Shown here: one piece after another, positions 8,968 to 18,148 of the stretch | How the letters are laid out: each line of letters opens with the position of its first letter | How positions within the stretch are numbered: position 1 is the first letter of the stretch | Origin: Erwinia sp. S63 | GTDB taxonomy: Bacteria > Pseudomonadota > Gammaproteobacteria > Enterobacterales > Enterobacteriaceae | Direction: 5' to 3' | DNA: 64,000 nt | Assembly (NCBI RefSeq): GCF_016625195.1 | Contig: NZ_JACVUP010000003.1 | Coordinates: 124,001-188,000, forward strand | Notes under the pieces: generated by a model | What the model was told of the DNA's origin: nothing | Database searches by the model: none | Seen by the model: the letters and a program-made list of their open reading frames with translations, nothing else | Translations under genes and position numbers: made by a program

Positions 8968-9843
8968 TTAGTTTGCAGAGACCGGCACTAATACGCCTTT
9001 AACTAACGGATCATCCGTCGTTTTCAGCCACTGCTGAACGCGAGGATCGGAGAACGCCTGCTTGAGCTTTACGATGTTCTCCTGCTCCAGATAGGGCGTA
9101 CCAATCACCAGCTGCGAGGCAAAAGTACGCGGTGCCGGTGGGAACAGAATGCCCTTATCACGCGTGACTTTTCCGGCATCAAATTGCGAAACATAACCAA
9201 TCGCCGCATCCACCGAATTCAACGCACGTGGCATGGTCAGCAAGTCGAGTTCTTTAAACACGAAACCATGTGGATTGCCGACAATGTTTTTTAATTTGGC
9301 GGTACGCGGTTCAACCTTAGGATCGAGCGTGATCAACCCCTGACGCGCCAGCAGCCACAACGCTTGCCCCTGGTTGGCGCCGTCATCCGGCACCACAATG
9401 GTGGCACCCTGCGGCAGGTCGGCTATGGATTTATAGCGATCGGAGTAGACGCCAAATGCCCACTGGAACAGCGGTAAGGCAGAGGTGAGCTGGAAACCGT
9501 TGGCATCCACCACCTGCTTTAACCACCACTGGTGCTGATAGACGGTTGCCGCATATTGTCCTTGCGCCACGGCGCGATCCGCCTGCACCGGATCCTGCAC
9601 GCCAACCGCTTCCAGCTTCAGGCCATAATCGGGCGCGATGTGCTCACCCACATATTCAATCAGCTTCTGTTCTCCCGCCATCGCCGGTTCAAAGTGCACC
9701 TGCAGCGTGGTGCCAAAGACCACCGCCTGCGGCTGCTGACTGCGCCAGAACCAGGCGGCAGCGGCCAGCGCAATGACCACTATAATCAGTAGCAGCCACG
9801 GCCAGCGGCGCGTTTTACGTAACTCAAATTCTTGTGTTGTCAT
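8968..9843 (-). CDS. MetQ/NlpA-family substrate-binding protein, membrane-anchored
   Basis: A 291-residue NlpA-type binding protein (FGTTLQVHFEPAMAGEQ...GLKLEAVGVQDPVQADRAVAQGQYAATVYQHQWWL). Unlike classic MetQ it has no lipobox; a single N-terminal membrane helix (about residues 14-32, after a basic RKTRR) appears to tether it. MetQ relatives bind methionine or other small sulfur-containing or amino compounds. The gene overlaps the permease gene by 4 bp, the last of a chain of ATGA overlaps in this operon. Because it follows two sulfonate-type monooxygenases, an organosulfur ligand is likely. Confidence 0.85.
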   Translation of the reverse strand: MTTQEFELRKTRRWPWLLLIIVVIALAAAAWFWRSQQPQAVVFGTTLQVHFEPAMAGEQKLIEYVGEHIAPDYGLKLEAVGVQDPVQADRAVAQGQYAATVYQHQWWLKQVVDANGFQLTSALPLFQWAFGVYSDRYKSIADLPQGATIVVPDDGANQGQALWLLARQGLITLDPKVEPRTAKLKNIVGNPHGFVFKELDLLTMPRALNSVDAAIGYVSQFDAGKVTRDKGILFPPAPRTFASQLVIGTPYLEQENIVKLKQAFSDPRVQQWLKTTDDPLVKGVLVPVSAN

Positions 9844-10538
9844 CGTGATATCCCCTGAGGATGGCGTAGAACCGCGACTAAACGGTCGCCGATAAATTGA
9901 ATGGTTTGTATCAAAGCGATCAGCACCACGATGGTGGCGATCATGATGTGGTTGTCGAAGCGCTGATAGCCGTACACCACGGCCAAATAGCCGATACCGC
10001 CCGCGCCAATGGTGCCGGCGATGGCGGAGTACTCAATCATGGAGATCAGGTTAAGGGTGATGGCAGAAACAACAGCGGGTAAGGCTTCACTAAGCTGCGC
10101 CGAACGGATGATCTGCCAGCGCGACCCGCCGCATACCAAACCCACCGCAGTGACCTCGCCTGGCAGTTCACGCAGCGCGTTATCCACCAGACGACCAAAG
10201 AACGGTATGCCAGCCGCAATCATCGGCACCACCGCCGCAGGGATGCCGATGGTAGTGCCGGTCAGCCAGAAGGTGAACGGGATGATCGCGGCCATCAACA
10301 CCAGAAACGGCAACGAGCGTCCCATATTCACGATCCAACTCAGCACCCGATACACGCCGCGATGAGGAAACAGTCCACGTGCTGAGGTGTTAAACAACAC
10401 CACACCTACGGCGCCGCCGAAGCTCACCACGAACAGCATCACGATGCCGACCATCAGCGCGGTCTCACCTAATGCAGGTAACATCAATGACGGAATTTCC
10501 AGCCACGGCGTATCCTGACTTATCACGGAAACGCTCAT
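9840..10538 (-). CDS. MetI-like ABC transporter permease
   Basis: A 232-residue permease with about five membrane segments and the coupling loop LREVPGE-type sequence (ALRELPGEVTAVGLVCGGSRWQIIRSAQL) that contacts the ATPase. MetI-type permeases form homodimers and import methionine or related compounds. It overlaps both its ATPase and its binding-protein gene by 4 bp, so the three subunits are translationally coupled. Confidence 0.88.
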   Translation of the reverse strand: MSVSVISQDTPWLEIPSLMLPALGETALMVGIVMLFVVSFGGAVGVVLFNTSARGLFPHRGVYRVLSWIVNMGRSLPFLVLMAAIIPFTFWLTGTTIGIPAAVVPMIAAGIPFFGRLVDNALRELPGEVTAVGLVCGGSRWQIIRSAQLSEALPAVVSAITLNLISMIEYSAIAGTIGAGGIGYLAVVYGYQRFDNHIMIATIVVLIALIQTIQFIGDRLVAVLRHPQGISR

Positions 10539-11554
10539 ACCGCCTCCCGCAGCTGATGTACGCTGCCCGAGACGCTGGCAACTAATCCAAACTGTTCGAG
10601 TTGCGCCAGCAGCGGCGCCAGTGGCACACGCTCTTGCTGGAAATGAATCCCCACCTGCAAGCGTCCGGCCTGAATACCATTGACCTGCTCAACATGCGCG
10701 CCAAGCAGATCGATGCGCAGATTGAACTGCACACTCAGACGCGAGATCCAGTCGCTGATGACCGGTACATCTGTGCGATAACTCAATTGCAGAATCAATT
10801 CCGCCACGCCAGGTTGCGCCACCAGTGGGAACAAACGTTGCCCCAGTGACGAATCGGGCTGCGCCAGTAACTGCTTCACCACGCCATACTGCACAATCTG
10901 CCCATCGCGAATTTCGGCAACAGCATCTGCCGCCTGACGCACGGCATCCATCTCGTGGGTGATCAGCACAATTGCCAGCTTATAGTCGTCACGCAGTTTC
11001 TTTAGTAAATCCAGCACCGCCACCGTGGCTTCAGGATCGAGACCAGAAGTCGCTTCGTCGGCCAGCAGCACGGAAGGCCTTAGTGCCAGGGCTCGCGCGA
11101 TGCCAATACGTTGACGCTGTCCCCCCGAAAGCTGGTCGGGATACGCTTTGGCTTTATGGCTCAGTCCAACACTCTCCAGCAACTCACCGACACGCGCAGA
11201 AATATCCCGCTCGACCACCCCGAGATAACGCAACGACAGCGCGATGTTTTCCCAGGCGCTCTTGCGCTGCAGTAAGGCAGAGGATTGAAAAACGGTACCA
11301 ATCGAACGGCGCGCGCGGCGCAGTGCTTCGCCATTCAACCGTGAGAGATCGCTGCCATTGACGCGAATGCTGCCCGCACTGGGCTGCTCCAGCAAACTGA
11401 TGCACTTCGCCAGCGTGGATTTGCCTGCGCCGCTGGGCCCGACGACGGCGGTGATGTTGGCCTGAGGTACCTGCAAGTTGATGGCTTTCAGCACCTCGGT
11501 GACGCGCCCGTCAGCGGTGCGGTAATGCTTGCTCAGTTGGTCAATTTCGATCAT
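10535..11554 (-). CDS. MetN-like ABC transporter ATP-binding protein with C-terminal NIL domain
   Basis: A 339-residue ATPase. Walker A is GPSGAGKST, the signature LSGGQRQR, Walker B VLLADEATSGLD and the switch His is in LITHEMD. After residue 260 comes a NIL-type regulatory domain (VISDWISRLSVQFNLRIDLLGAHVEQVNGIQAGRL), the region that in MetN senses cytosolic substrate and shuts transport down. Together with the two downstream genes it makes a full MetNIQ-type importer. It overlaps the monooxygenase gene upstream by 4 bp, which ties uptake to the oxidation enzymes. Confidence 0.9.
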   Translation of the reverse strand: MIEIDQLSKHYRTADGRVTEVLKAINLQVPQANITAVVGPSGAGKSTLAKCISLLEQPSAGSIRVNGSDLSRLNGEALRRARRSIGTVFQSSALLQRKSAWENIALSLRYLGVVERDISARVGELLESVGLSHKAKAYPDQLSGGQRQRIGIARALALRPSVLLADEATSGLDPEATVAVLDLLKKLRDDYKLAIVLITHEMDAVRQAADAVAEIRDGQIVQYGVVKQLLAQPDSSLGQRLFPLVAQPGVAELILQLSYRTDVPVISDWISRLSVQFNLRIDLLGAHVEQVNGIQAGRLQVGIHFQQERVPLAPLLAQLEQFGLVASVSGSVHQLREAV

Positions 11555-12945
11555 ATGACCTCCTGCTGCGCCGTGTTTTTCACCCGATAGCCCACGCCTG
11601 GATGCGGTGCGGTCAACTGTGGCCCGGCGTTAAACAACTTCTCGCGCAGCGTTCCTTGCGCATACTCCTTTTTGTAAACGCCGCGCTTCTGCAGTTCAGG
11701 GATCAGCAGTTCAACCACGTCTTCAAAGGTTTCATGCGTTAATGCGTAGGCGAGGTTGAAACCATCAACGTCAGTGTCTTCCACCCAGCTTTGCAGTTCG
11801 TCGGCCACGGTTGCTGCACTGCCGACAATCAGCGGGCCAAAACCACCAATACCCACCCAATCCGCCAGCGCTTTCACCGTCCACTGACGATCGGGATCGG
11901 CGGTGGAGAAGGTTTCGACGGCTGATTGGATAGCGTTGGTGTGCAGGTACTTCAGCACCTGATCGGGCTGATATTGACCGAAGTCGATACCCGTCCAGCC
12001 AGATACCAGCGCCAGTGCCCCCTCGTAGCTGACATAGCTTTGGTATTCTTTCCACTTCGCCTGCGCCGCGGCATCGGTCTCCCCGACGATCACTGTTTGC
12101 AGATTGAAGATCAGGATGCTGCGCGGATCGCGCCCTGCTTCTTCTGCACGACGACGAATATCCGCGACGGTTTTCTTCAGCAGCACTTTTGACGGCGCGG
12201 CAACAAACACGCATTCCGCGTGCTCAGCGGCAAACTGTTTACCACGACTCGATGCACCGGCCTGGTACAGCACTGGCGTGCGCTGCGGCGAAGGCTCACA
12301 CAGGTGAATACCCGGTACGTTGAAGAAGGTGCCCTGATGATTGATGGGGTGAATTTTGCGGGGGTCGCTGAAGATACGCCGTTCACGATCGCGCAATACC
12401 GCATCCTGTTCCCAACTGCCTTCCAGCAGTTTGTACACCACCTGCAAATATTCATCGGCATAGTCGTAGCGACTGTCGTGATCGTTCTGCGCCTGATGAC
12501 CAATATTGCGCGCCCCACTCTCCAGATACGAGGTCACAATATTCCAGCCGATGCGTCCTTTGGTCAGGTGATCGAGCGTCGATAAACGACGTGCAAAGGG
12601 ATAAGGATGTTCAAACGATAGCGATGCAGTGAGACCAAAGCCCAGATGCTCGGTCACCAGCGCCATTGGGGTAATCAACGCCAGCGGATCGTTAACTGGC
12701 ACCTGTGTGGCCTGCCGAATCGCAGCATCACCGTTACCGTTAAGCACATCGTAAATACCCAACACATCGGCGATAAACAAGCCGTCAAATTTGCCACGCT
12801 CCAGCAGGCGCGCCAAATCGACCCAGTACTCCAGATCTTTGTATTGCCAGGAACGGTCGCGAGGATGCGCCCATAAACCCGGTGACTGGTGTCCGACACA
12901 GTTCATATCAAAAGCATTCAGGCGAATTTCACGTTGCGATGGCAT
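11551..12945 (-). CDS. NtaA/SnaA/DszA-family FMNH2-dependent monooxygenase
   Basis: A 464-residue luciferase-like (class C flavin) monooxygenase of the NtaA/DszA group. Marks are the opening IRLNAFDMNCVGHQSPGLW, the GRIGWNIVTSYLESGARN strand and FNVPGIHLCEPSPQRTPVLYQAGASSRGKQFA. Such enzymes need reduced FMN from a separate reductase and oxidise substrates such as nitrilotriacetate, EDTA, dibenzothiophene sulfone or alkyl sulfones. The ATG at 12945 has GGAG seven bases ahead and is preferred over the ATG four codons earlier. Its place between SsuD and a MetNIQ-like importer points to sulfur scavenging from a larger organosulfur compound. Confidence 0.85.
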   Translation of the reverse strand: MPSQREIRLNAFDMNCVGHQSPGLWAHPRDRSWQYKDLEYWVDLARLLERGKFDGLFIADVLGIYDVLNGNGDAAIRQATQVPVNDPLALITPMALVTEHLGFGLTASLSFEHPYPFARRLSTLDHLTKGRIGWNIVTSYLESGARNIGHQAQNDHDSRYDYADEYLQVVYKLLEGSWEQDAVLRDRERRIFSDPRKIHPINHQGTFFNVPGIHLCEPSPQRTPVLYQAGASSRGKQFAAEHAECVFVAAPSKVLLKKTVADIRRRAEEAGRDPRSILIFNLQTVIVGETDAAAQAKWKEYQSYVSYEGALALVSGWTGIDFGQYQPDQVLKYLHTNAIQSAVETFSTADPDRQWTVKALADWVGIGGFGPLIVGSAATVADELQSWVEDTDVDGFNLAYALTHETFEDVVELLIPELQKRGVYKKEYAQGTLREKLFNAGPQLTAPHPGVGYRVKNTAQQEVI

Positions 12946-13020
12946 AGCAATCTCCATAGCGAGGCCGTGATCGTGCGACGACCCGGCGTTCGTTAGTGTG
13001 TTTTTAGGATGTTTGAGAGA

Positions 13021-14427
13021 TTAAGAAGCGTAAGGGGGACATCGCTCGTCTTGAGCGATGTGAAGTTCTCTGAGAATTTGCTGAGCAACGGCAGCAGCGT
13101 GATCGGCAACCTGTGGCAGGCCCATCAACTCACCGAAACGCGCACGTGCAGCGGGTCCGACCACAAGCAGGCGGGCGCTGGGCTGTCCTCGCTGGTCAAG
13201 TGCGTGTGACTGCAGGTCTACATCGAGGCCAAAACCAAGCTGGTCACCACGAATCAGGCCTTGTTCACTCAGCGAACGCAACAGCGGCTGACTTTGAGTT
13301 AGCGCATCATGCCCCGGTCCGGTGGTGACGATCAGATGATCGAGCAGACGGGTTTCCGTTTCACCCTGGCGTGTGCGCAGCGTGATTGCCAGCTGGAGGC
13401 CCTGAGCAGTGATGGTGTCCAGTCTGGCGGCCAGCACCTGCAAGCTGCCCTGCTGCTGTCGTCTGGTGATTTCTGCAGATACCTGCGGCGCGATGCGATA
13501 ACGATGTACATCCCACCACGAACGCAGATGACGTACAAAGCGCTGCTGCTCGCGCAGCGGCAACGATTGCCAGATGGTTTGGGCCTGCGCACGGACATCG
13601 TCCAGCACGCGTTGCCAGGGTAATTGCTGCTGTGCCGCTCGGGCAACTTCATCCCTGATGTGATGCAGCAACAGACGCGTGCTGGGGACGTTCTGAGGCG
13701 CTAACGTCCATTCAGGCCACTCACCCTGCAGATTGGCGCGTGAGAGCTGTCCACGGCGCGAGAAGGCGGTTAATGGGCCTTGATGATGTCGAGTGCCTAA
13801 TGAGGCAACCACATCCGCCATACTCAGGCCGGTTCCGATAATGGCAACGGCGGCGTCAGGATCTATCGCATCCAGCACGCCGGCTTGCCATGGATTGGCA
13901 ATGAGCGCTGGGTGATGGGCAAAGGGCTGCAGCGAGCGAGGCAAGGATGGCGGTGGGTGACTGATCGCTAACGCCAGCACATCGCCCTGTAGTGCCTCGC
14001 CATTGCTGAGTAACAGTTGCTGCCCTTCCCATGCAATGGCACTGGCCTGAACGTGCCGTAACTCAACCTGCGGATGCCGTTCTGCCGCGAGGGCAAACTG
14101 CTCTGCCAGATAGCGACCAAACATACCGCGCTGCGGATAGACTGCACCGTCTTCGCAATGGGCTACTGAATCCAGTGAACACTCCGGCTGCTGACGATAC
14201 CAGCGGTCAAAGGCGCCCTGTTCATCGCCGCTGAGTTGCATGCGCGAGGCGGGTACATTGATGCGATGCGCCGGCTCCTGCGTTGAGTAGGCCACACCAC
14301 CGCCGAGTTGCTCGCGCGGTTCGACCACTGTAATCAGTAATGGAGAGGACGATTGCCGCGCGAGATGAATCGCCAGAGCCGTTCCGCTGAACCCGCCACC
14401 TGTGATGATGATGTGAGGTCGTGCCAT
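13021..14427 (-). CDS. FAD/NAD(P)-binding protein (NAD_binding_9 type)
   Basis: A 468-residue protein opening with the dinucleotide fold IIITGGGFSGTALAIHLA and continuing with a second nucleotide-binding segment AVAIIGTGLSMADVVASL (about residue 190). This is the layout of the FAD/NAD(P)-binding protein family that resembles HpnW/YdhS-type oxidoreductases. It may be the electron source or an oxidoreductase for the neighbouring monooxygenases, but no family member's reaction is well established. The start at 14427 has AGGAG at good spacing. It lies between the two monooxygenase genes, 14 bp after ssuD. Confidence 0.75.
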   Translation of the reverse strand: MARPHIIITGGGFSGTALAIHLARQSSSPLLITVVEPREQLGGGVAYSTQEPAHRINVPASRMQLSGDEQGAFDRWYRQQPECSLDSVAHCEDGAVYPQRGMFGRYLAEQFALAAERHPQVELRHVQASAIAWEGQQLLLSNGEALQGDVLALAISHPPPSLPRSLQPFAHHPALIANPWQAGVLDAIDPDAAVAIIGTGLSMADVVASLGTRHHQGPLTAFSRRGQLSRANLQGEWPEWTLAPQNVPSTRLLLHHIRDEVARAAQQQLPWQRVLDDVRAQAQTIWQSLPLREQQRFVRHLRSWWDVHRYRIAPQVSAEITRRQQQGSLQVLAARLDTITAQGLQLAITLRTRQGETETRLLDHLIVTTGPGHDALTQSQPLLRSLSEQGLIRGDQLGFGLDVDLQSHALDQRGQPSARLLVVGPAARARFGELMGLPQVADHAAAVAQQILRELHIAQDERCPPYAS

Positions 14428-14441
14428 CGTCTTCTCCTGCA

Positions 14442-15614
14442 TTAGCTGGCGCTCGCCTGTTTTGAAGGACGTTTATCGCCACCAATGGTTTCGCCAAACG
14501 GGCCGGTGTTAATCGTGCGCGCACGCTGCTGCTGACCATTTGCCAGCGGTAATAGCGGCAGCAGCAATTCTGCCACACGATGCGCCTCTTCCAGATGCGG
14601 ATATCCCGACAGGATGAAGTTGGTCACACCCAGCGCCTGATATTCCCTTATGCGTTCAGCCACCTGCTCAGGACTGCCGACTAAAGCCGTTCCGGCTCCG
14701 CCGCGCACCAGACCAACACCTGCCCATAAGTTTGGTGAGATGTAGAGATTATCGCGGGAGCCTTTGTGCAGCGCGCTCATACGCGCCTGACCTGCCGAGT
14801 CCATACGCGCAAAGATCTTCTGCGCCTGCGCGATGGTGTCTTCATCCAGATGACCAATCAGTTTCTCCGCCGCCGCCTTCGCTTCCTGTTCGGTCTCACG
14901 CACGATGACATGCAGGCGGATGCCGTATTCCAGTTTGCGTCCACGCGCTGCTGCACGTTCCCGGACCACCGCCAGCTTTTCTGCGACCTGCTCAGGGGGC
15001 TCGCCCCAGGTCAGATAGGTATCGATTTGTTCAGCGGCGACATCAATGGCTGCCTCAGATGAGCCGCCAAAGTAGAGTGGTGGGCCATTTTCCTGAACGG
15101 GCGGGAATAACACCTCAGCACCTTCAACGTGAATATGCTGCCCTTCATAGTCAACCTTCTCTCCACGCATTAAACGGCTGTAGACATCAAGAAACTCTTT
15201 GGTGACTTCGTAACGTTCACTGTGATTGAGGAAGATGCCATCGCCTTTGTTCTCAACCGGGTCACCGCCCGTCACTACGTTAATCAACAAACGTCCTTCA
15301 GAGAGGCGGTCCAGGGTTGTGGCCATACGCGCAGCCAGTGTCGGTGGTTGAAGTCCAGGACGCACGGCGACCAGGTAACGTAGTCTTTTAGTGATGGGTG
15401 CCAATGCTGAGGCAACCAGCCATGAATCTTCACAGCTTTTACCGGTGGGAATCAGCACACCGTAGAAACCGAGGTTGTCGGCAGCTAATGCCACCTGCTG
15501 TAAGTAGGCCAAATCGATCGGGCGCCCACCTTCGGTGGTGCCCAGATAACGTCCATCTCCGTGCGTCGGGAGAAACCAGAAGACATTGATATTCTTGTTT
15601 GCGGATTCGGCCAT
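14442..15614 (-). CDS. ssuD: Alkanesulfonate monooxygenase, FMNH2-dependent
   Basis: A 390-residue SsuD. Nearly the whole chain reads as Ssu[37 protein letters not shown] (the Cys region near residue 61), [34 protein letters not shown] and the C-terminal [17 protein letters not shown] segment. It cleaves the C-S bond of alkanesulfonates with FMNH2 and oxygen, giving an aldehyde and sulfite for cysteine synthesis. The FMN reductase SsuE is not in the window. It is the first gene of a minus-strand operon reaching to 8968, and a near-consensus sigma54 promoter lies 69 bp upstream of its start codon. Confidence 0.96.
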   Translation of the reverse strand: MAESANKNINVFWFLPTHGDGRYLGTTEGGRPIDLAYLQQVALAADNLGFYGVLIPTGKSCEDSWLVASALAPITKRLRYLVAVRPGLQPPTLAARMATTLDRLSEGRLLINVVTGGDPVENKGDGIFLNHSERYEVTKEFLDVYSRLMRGEKVDYEGQHIHVEGAEVLFPPVQENGPPLYFGGSSEAAIDVAAEQIDTYLTWGEPPEQVAEKLAVVRERAAARGRKLEYGIRLHVIVRETEQEAKAAAEKLIGHLDEDTIAQAQKIFARMDSAGQARMSALHKGSRDNLYISPNLWAGVGLVRGGAGTALVGSPEQVAERIREYQALGVTNFILSGYPHLEEAHRVAELLLPLLPLANGQQQRARTINTGPFGETIGGDKRPSKQASAS

Positions 15615-15682
15615 TATGCTTTTCCTATATAACTTTATTAAAAAATGGTCATTTCGGACTGATTATTTAGTTATATGGCTAT

Positions 15683-15699
15683 TAGCGAAAAGCGTGCCA
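15683..15699 (-). promoter_or_regulatory. Near-consensus sigma54 (-24/-12) promoter for the ssuD operon
   Basis: On the minus strand the sequence TGGCACGCTTTTCGCTA matches the -24 element TGGCACG in all seven bases. GG and GC are exactly 10 bp apart, and the -12 element is TCGC instead of TTGC. The predicted transcript starts about 55 bp before the ssuD ATG. A sigma54 promoter needs an enhancer-binding activator, and one is encoded divergently next door. Confidence 0.75.
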
Positions 15700-15825
15700 G
15701 CTTTGATTCGCTTGATAATGACGTTATTTCAGCAGGTTAGGCCCTTACTGCGGTTTCTGTTTGTTGCATCGGCAACTTACCGCCTACAGCTATTGCTGCA
15801 TATGCAACTGCTTATGCTTTTTTCC

Positions 15826-15846
15826 TGCTGTTCACAGTGAACAGCA
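15826..15846. promoter_or_regulatory. Perfect palindrome, candidate enhancer site for the sigma54 activator
   Basis: Two 10-bp arms, TGCTGTTCAC and GTGAACAGCA, flank a single A. The centre lies about 150 bp upstream of the -12 region of the ssuD promoter, a typical enhancer distance, and just ahead of the regulator's own start, which would allow autoregulation. Two weaker symmetric elements (GTTGC-4-GCAAC at 15763 and TGCATATGCA at 15797) lie between. Confidence 0.5.
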
Positions 15847-15887
15847 AAGTTTAGCGTGTGCTGATACTCCTTAATGGACATCAAAAG

Positions 15888-17822
15888 ATGCTGACCAACT
15901 ATAGCAATTACGCCGACTCACCGCGTTTAGTCGACCCGGCTTCTCTCGCTTTTCAATCATTGCTCGACAAATTCGCCCCCACTGACGCAACAGTATTAAT
16001 TGTCGGCGAGACTGGCACGGGTAAGGAGGTGGTCGCACGTTATCTGCATCATCACAGCCAACGCCGTCATGCCCCTTTCCTCGCCGTTAACTGCGGCGCG
16101 TTGACAGAAAGCCTTGCTGAAGCTGAACTCTTTGGTCATGAGAAAGGGGCATTTACCGGCGCGACACAGGCGCATCCAGGCTGGTTTGAATCCGCGCAGG
16201 GCGGCACCCTGCTGCTGGATGAGATTGGAGAACTGAGCCTTTCATTACAAGTTAAATTGCTACGCGTGTTGCAGGAACGCGAGATTACGCGCGTGGGTTC
16301 GCGCAAGCCGATTAAAGTCGATGTGCGTGTCATTGCGGCCACCCATGTAGATTTGGCACAGGCTATCCGCGAGCGACGATTCAGGGAAGACCTTTACTAT
16401 CGACTCAATATTGCGGTGGTGCCGCTGCCGCCATTGCGTCAGCGTCGTGATGATATCCCGCTACTGGCGCAGCATTTCCTTTCACTGTATGCACGTCGCT
16501 TAGGTCGACCGGTACGCCGCTTATCTCCTGATGCTTTGGAAGCACTGCTTGAGTACAGCTGGCCGGGTAATATTCGTGAGTTGGAAAATACGCTACACAA
16601 TGCAGTGCTACTCAGCCGCGAGGAGACACTGACATCAAGCCAGTTGCGGCTGGCGGGACACAGTGAACAGGGGTTCAGCAGCGCGGAGGAATCAACGCTT
16701 GATAGCTTCCTGCGTCAACAACTCTCCGCTAAGCCCACTCAGCTGTTTGATCGCGTAATCGCCAGTCTGATTAATAACGCGCTGGATTTCACGGATCAGA
16801 ATCAGACGCAGGCCGCAGCGTTACTTGGTATCAGCCGCCACACGCTACGTACTCATCTTGCTCATCAGGGAATGATAAAAGGGCGGCGTAAGGCGGCGAG
16901 TCACAATGCAACTGCCTCTGCTATTGAGCCGAATCAGGAACGAGAGTTACGTATCGGTTATCAAAAATTCGGTAATCTTGGGGTATTAAAAGCACGGCAA
17001 AGTCTTGAACAGTGCTTTGCACAGCAGGGCGTCAGCGTATTGTGGAGCGAATTTCCTGCCGGGCCTCAACTGCTTTATGCCTTACAGAATAATGAGATTG
17101 ATTTTGGTACCACCGGCGAAGTCCCGCCTATTTTTGCCCAGGCGAATGGCAATGCTGTTACTTATATCGCTTGGGAACCGCCAGCGCCCAGTAGCGTGGG
17201 GATAGTTGTCCCAATCGATAGCGATATCCGTAGCATTGCCGATTTACGCGGTAAACGCATTTCGGTCAATAAGGGTTCTAACGTTCACTGGTTACTGCTG
17301 CAACTGTTGGAAGAAGCGGGGATCGCCCTTGATGAAATCAAAGTGGTGTATGCGCCGCCAAAATATCCGCTGACCGCGAGTGATTATCTCGCTGTTGATG
17401 CCTGGATGATGTGGGACCCGTTACTCAGTGCGGCAGAGAGCAATTCTGAATTGCGCGTGCTTGCTAATGGCGGAGGACGCGTGCGCAACCACCAATTCTA
17501 TCTGGCACGTCGCGATTATGTGGAAAAACACCATGACGTGGTCCAGCAGTTGGTGGATAGCTTGCAGCAGACTGGCATTTATATTGATAGTCATCGCCAT
17601 GAAGCGGCTGGTCTGCTTGCGCAGGAATTGGGTCTCAATATTTTGGCTGTCGAAAAGGCATTGACCCGGCGCAGTCATAAAACGCGTTCAATGGCGTTTG
17701 AGGTGATTAAAGAGCAGCAGATTATCGCCGATCGCTTTTATGCGCTGGGGCTGATAAACAAACCTGTTCGCGTTCGGGACGCTGTTTGGCAATCTTTCAA
17801 TGCCTTGTCGCTAACGGCCTGA
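15888..17822 (+). CDS. Sigma54-dependent activator fused to a C-terminal SsuA-like sulfonate-binding domain
   Basis: A 644-residue protein from the ATG; a GTG ten codons upstream would give 654. Residues 10-240 are a sigma54 AAA+ domain: Walker A GETGTGKE (about 40-47), GAFTGA loop (87-92), Walker B LLLDE (108-112), arginine fingers in FREDLYYRL. Residues 304-325 are a Fis-type helix-turn-helix ([19 protein letters not shown]). From residue 352 to the end it is a full SsuA-like domain: [61 protein letters not shown]. There is no N-terminal sensor and no signal peptide, so the binding domain must act in the cytoplasm as ligand sensor. The inferred role is sulfonate- or sulfur-responsive activation of the divergent ssuD operon. 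Domain calls are secure; the ligand and the sign of regulation are inferred. Confidence 0.9.
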   Translation: MLTNYSNYADSPRLVDPASLAFQSLLDKFAPTDATVLIVGETGTGKEVVARYLHHHSQRRHAPFLAVNCGALTESLAEAELFGHEKGAFTGATQAHPGWFESAQGGTLLLDEIGELSLSLQVKLLRVLQEREITRVGSRKPIKVDVRVIAATHVDLAQAIRERRFREDLYYRLNIAVVPLPPLRQRRDDIPLLAQHFLSLYARRLGRPVRRLSPDALEALLEYSWPGNIRELENTLHNAVLLSREETLTSSQLRLAGHSEQGFSSAEESTLDSFLRQQLSAKPTQLFDRVIASLINNALDFTDQNQTQAAALLGISRHTLRTHLAHQGMIKGRRKAASHNATASAIEPNQERELRIGYQKFGNLGVLKARQSLEQCFAQQGVSVLWSEFPAGPQLLYALQNNEIDFGTTGEVPPIFAQANGNAVTYIAWEPPAPSSVGIVVPIDSDIRSIADLRGKRISVNKGSNVHWLLLQLLEEAGIALDEIKVVYAPPKYPLTASDYLAVDAWMMWDPLLSAAESNSELRVLANGGGRVRNHQFYLARRDYVEKHHDVVQQLVDSLQQTGIYIDSHRHEAAGLLAQELGLNILAVEKALTRRSHKTRSMAFEVIKEQQIIADRFYALGLINKPVRVRDAVWQSFNALSLTA

Positions 17823-17837
17823 CTTCGCCAATAAAGT

Positions 17838-17859
17838 TATCCACCTTTTCTGTGGATAA
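17838..17859. promoter_or_regulatory. Inverted pair of DnaA boxes
   Basis: TTATCCACC (one mismatch) and TGTGGATAA, the exact reverse complement of TTATCCACA, face each other and form an 8-bp inverted repeat 15 bp after the regulator's stop codon. They could bind DnaA at the replicon's edge. The hairpin might instead end the regulator transcript, though no T-run follows. Confidence 0.45.
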
Positions 17860-17927
17860 ATCATTGAATATCATCTGGCTAAACCGGGTTAGTTAACTCG
17901 ATGAAGAGCTGAAATTCGCTGAAACAC

Positions 17928-18017
17928 TGGCGATTTCAGCCTGAAATTAATTTATAAAACACTTTAAATTCAATAAATTAATCGTGAAATTGCGTTGGCG
18001 AACTGAGTGAATTTCAG
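17928..18017. promoter_or_regulatory. parS: parS centromere, first unit (P1-type)
   Basis: A TGGCGA hexamer (reverse of the P1 B-box TCGCCA) runs into the 15-bp palindrome ATTTCAGCCTGAAAT (17933-17947), which is made of A-box-like heptamers. After an AT-rich spacer come GTGAAAT (the P1 heptamer ATTTCAC reversed), a second TTGGCGAA and ATTTCAG. The two TGGCGA boxes are 68 bp apart. In P1 such arms are bridged by IHF and bound by ParB just downstream of parB, as here. Confidence 0.75.
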
Positions 18018-18148
18018 AACATCCGCAATCTAAAAGCCTCCTTTAAATAACCTTTGTCGATTTCCTGTCCAGCTGGTTAATTTGCCTCCATCACTGATTA
18101 ACTGGACTCTTTCGCATGAGCTTTTAATGAGGGGACACGATGAAATAA

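Noticed and set aside
15186..15202. Iteron-like GTTCACTGTGATTGAG inside ssuD
   Set aside because: Three or more mismatches to the consensus and a coding explanation; treated as chance.
6142..15614. A complete 4S-type desulfurisation (dszABC) operon
   Set aside because: DszA- and DszC-like flavoenzymes are present but no DszB desulfinase or DszD reductase, and SsuD with an importer indicates sulfonate or sulfone scavenging instead.
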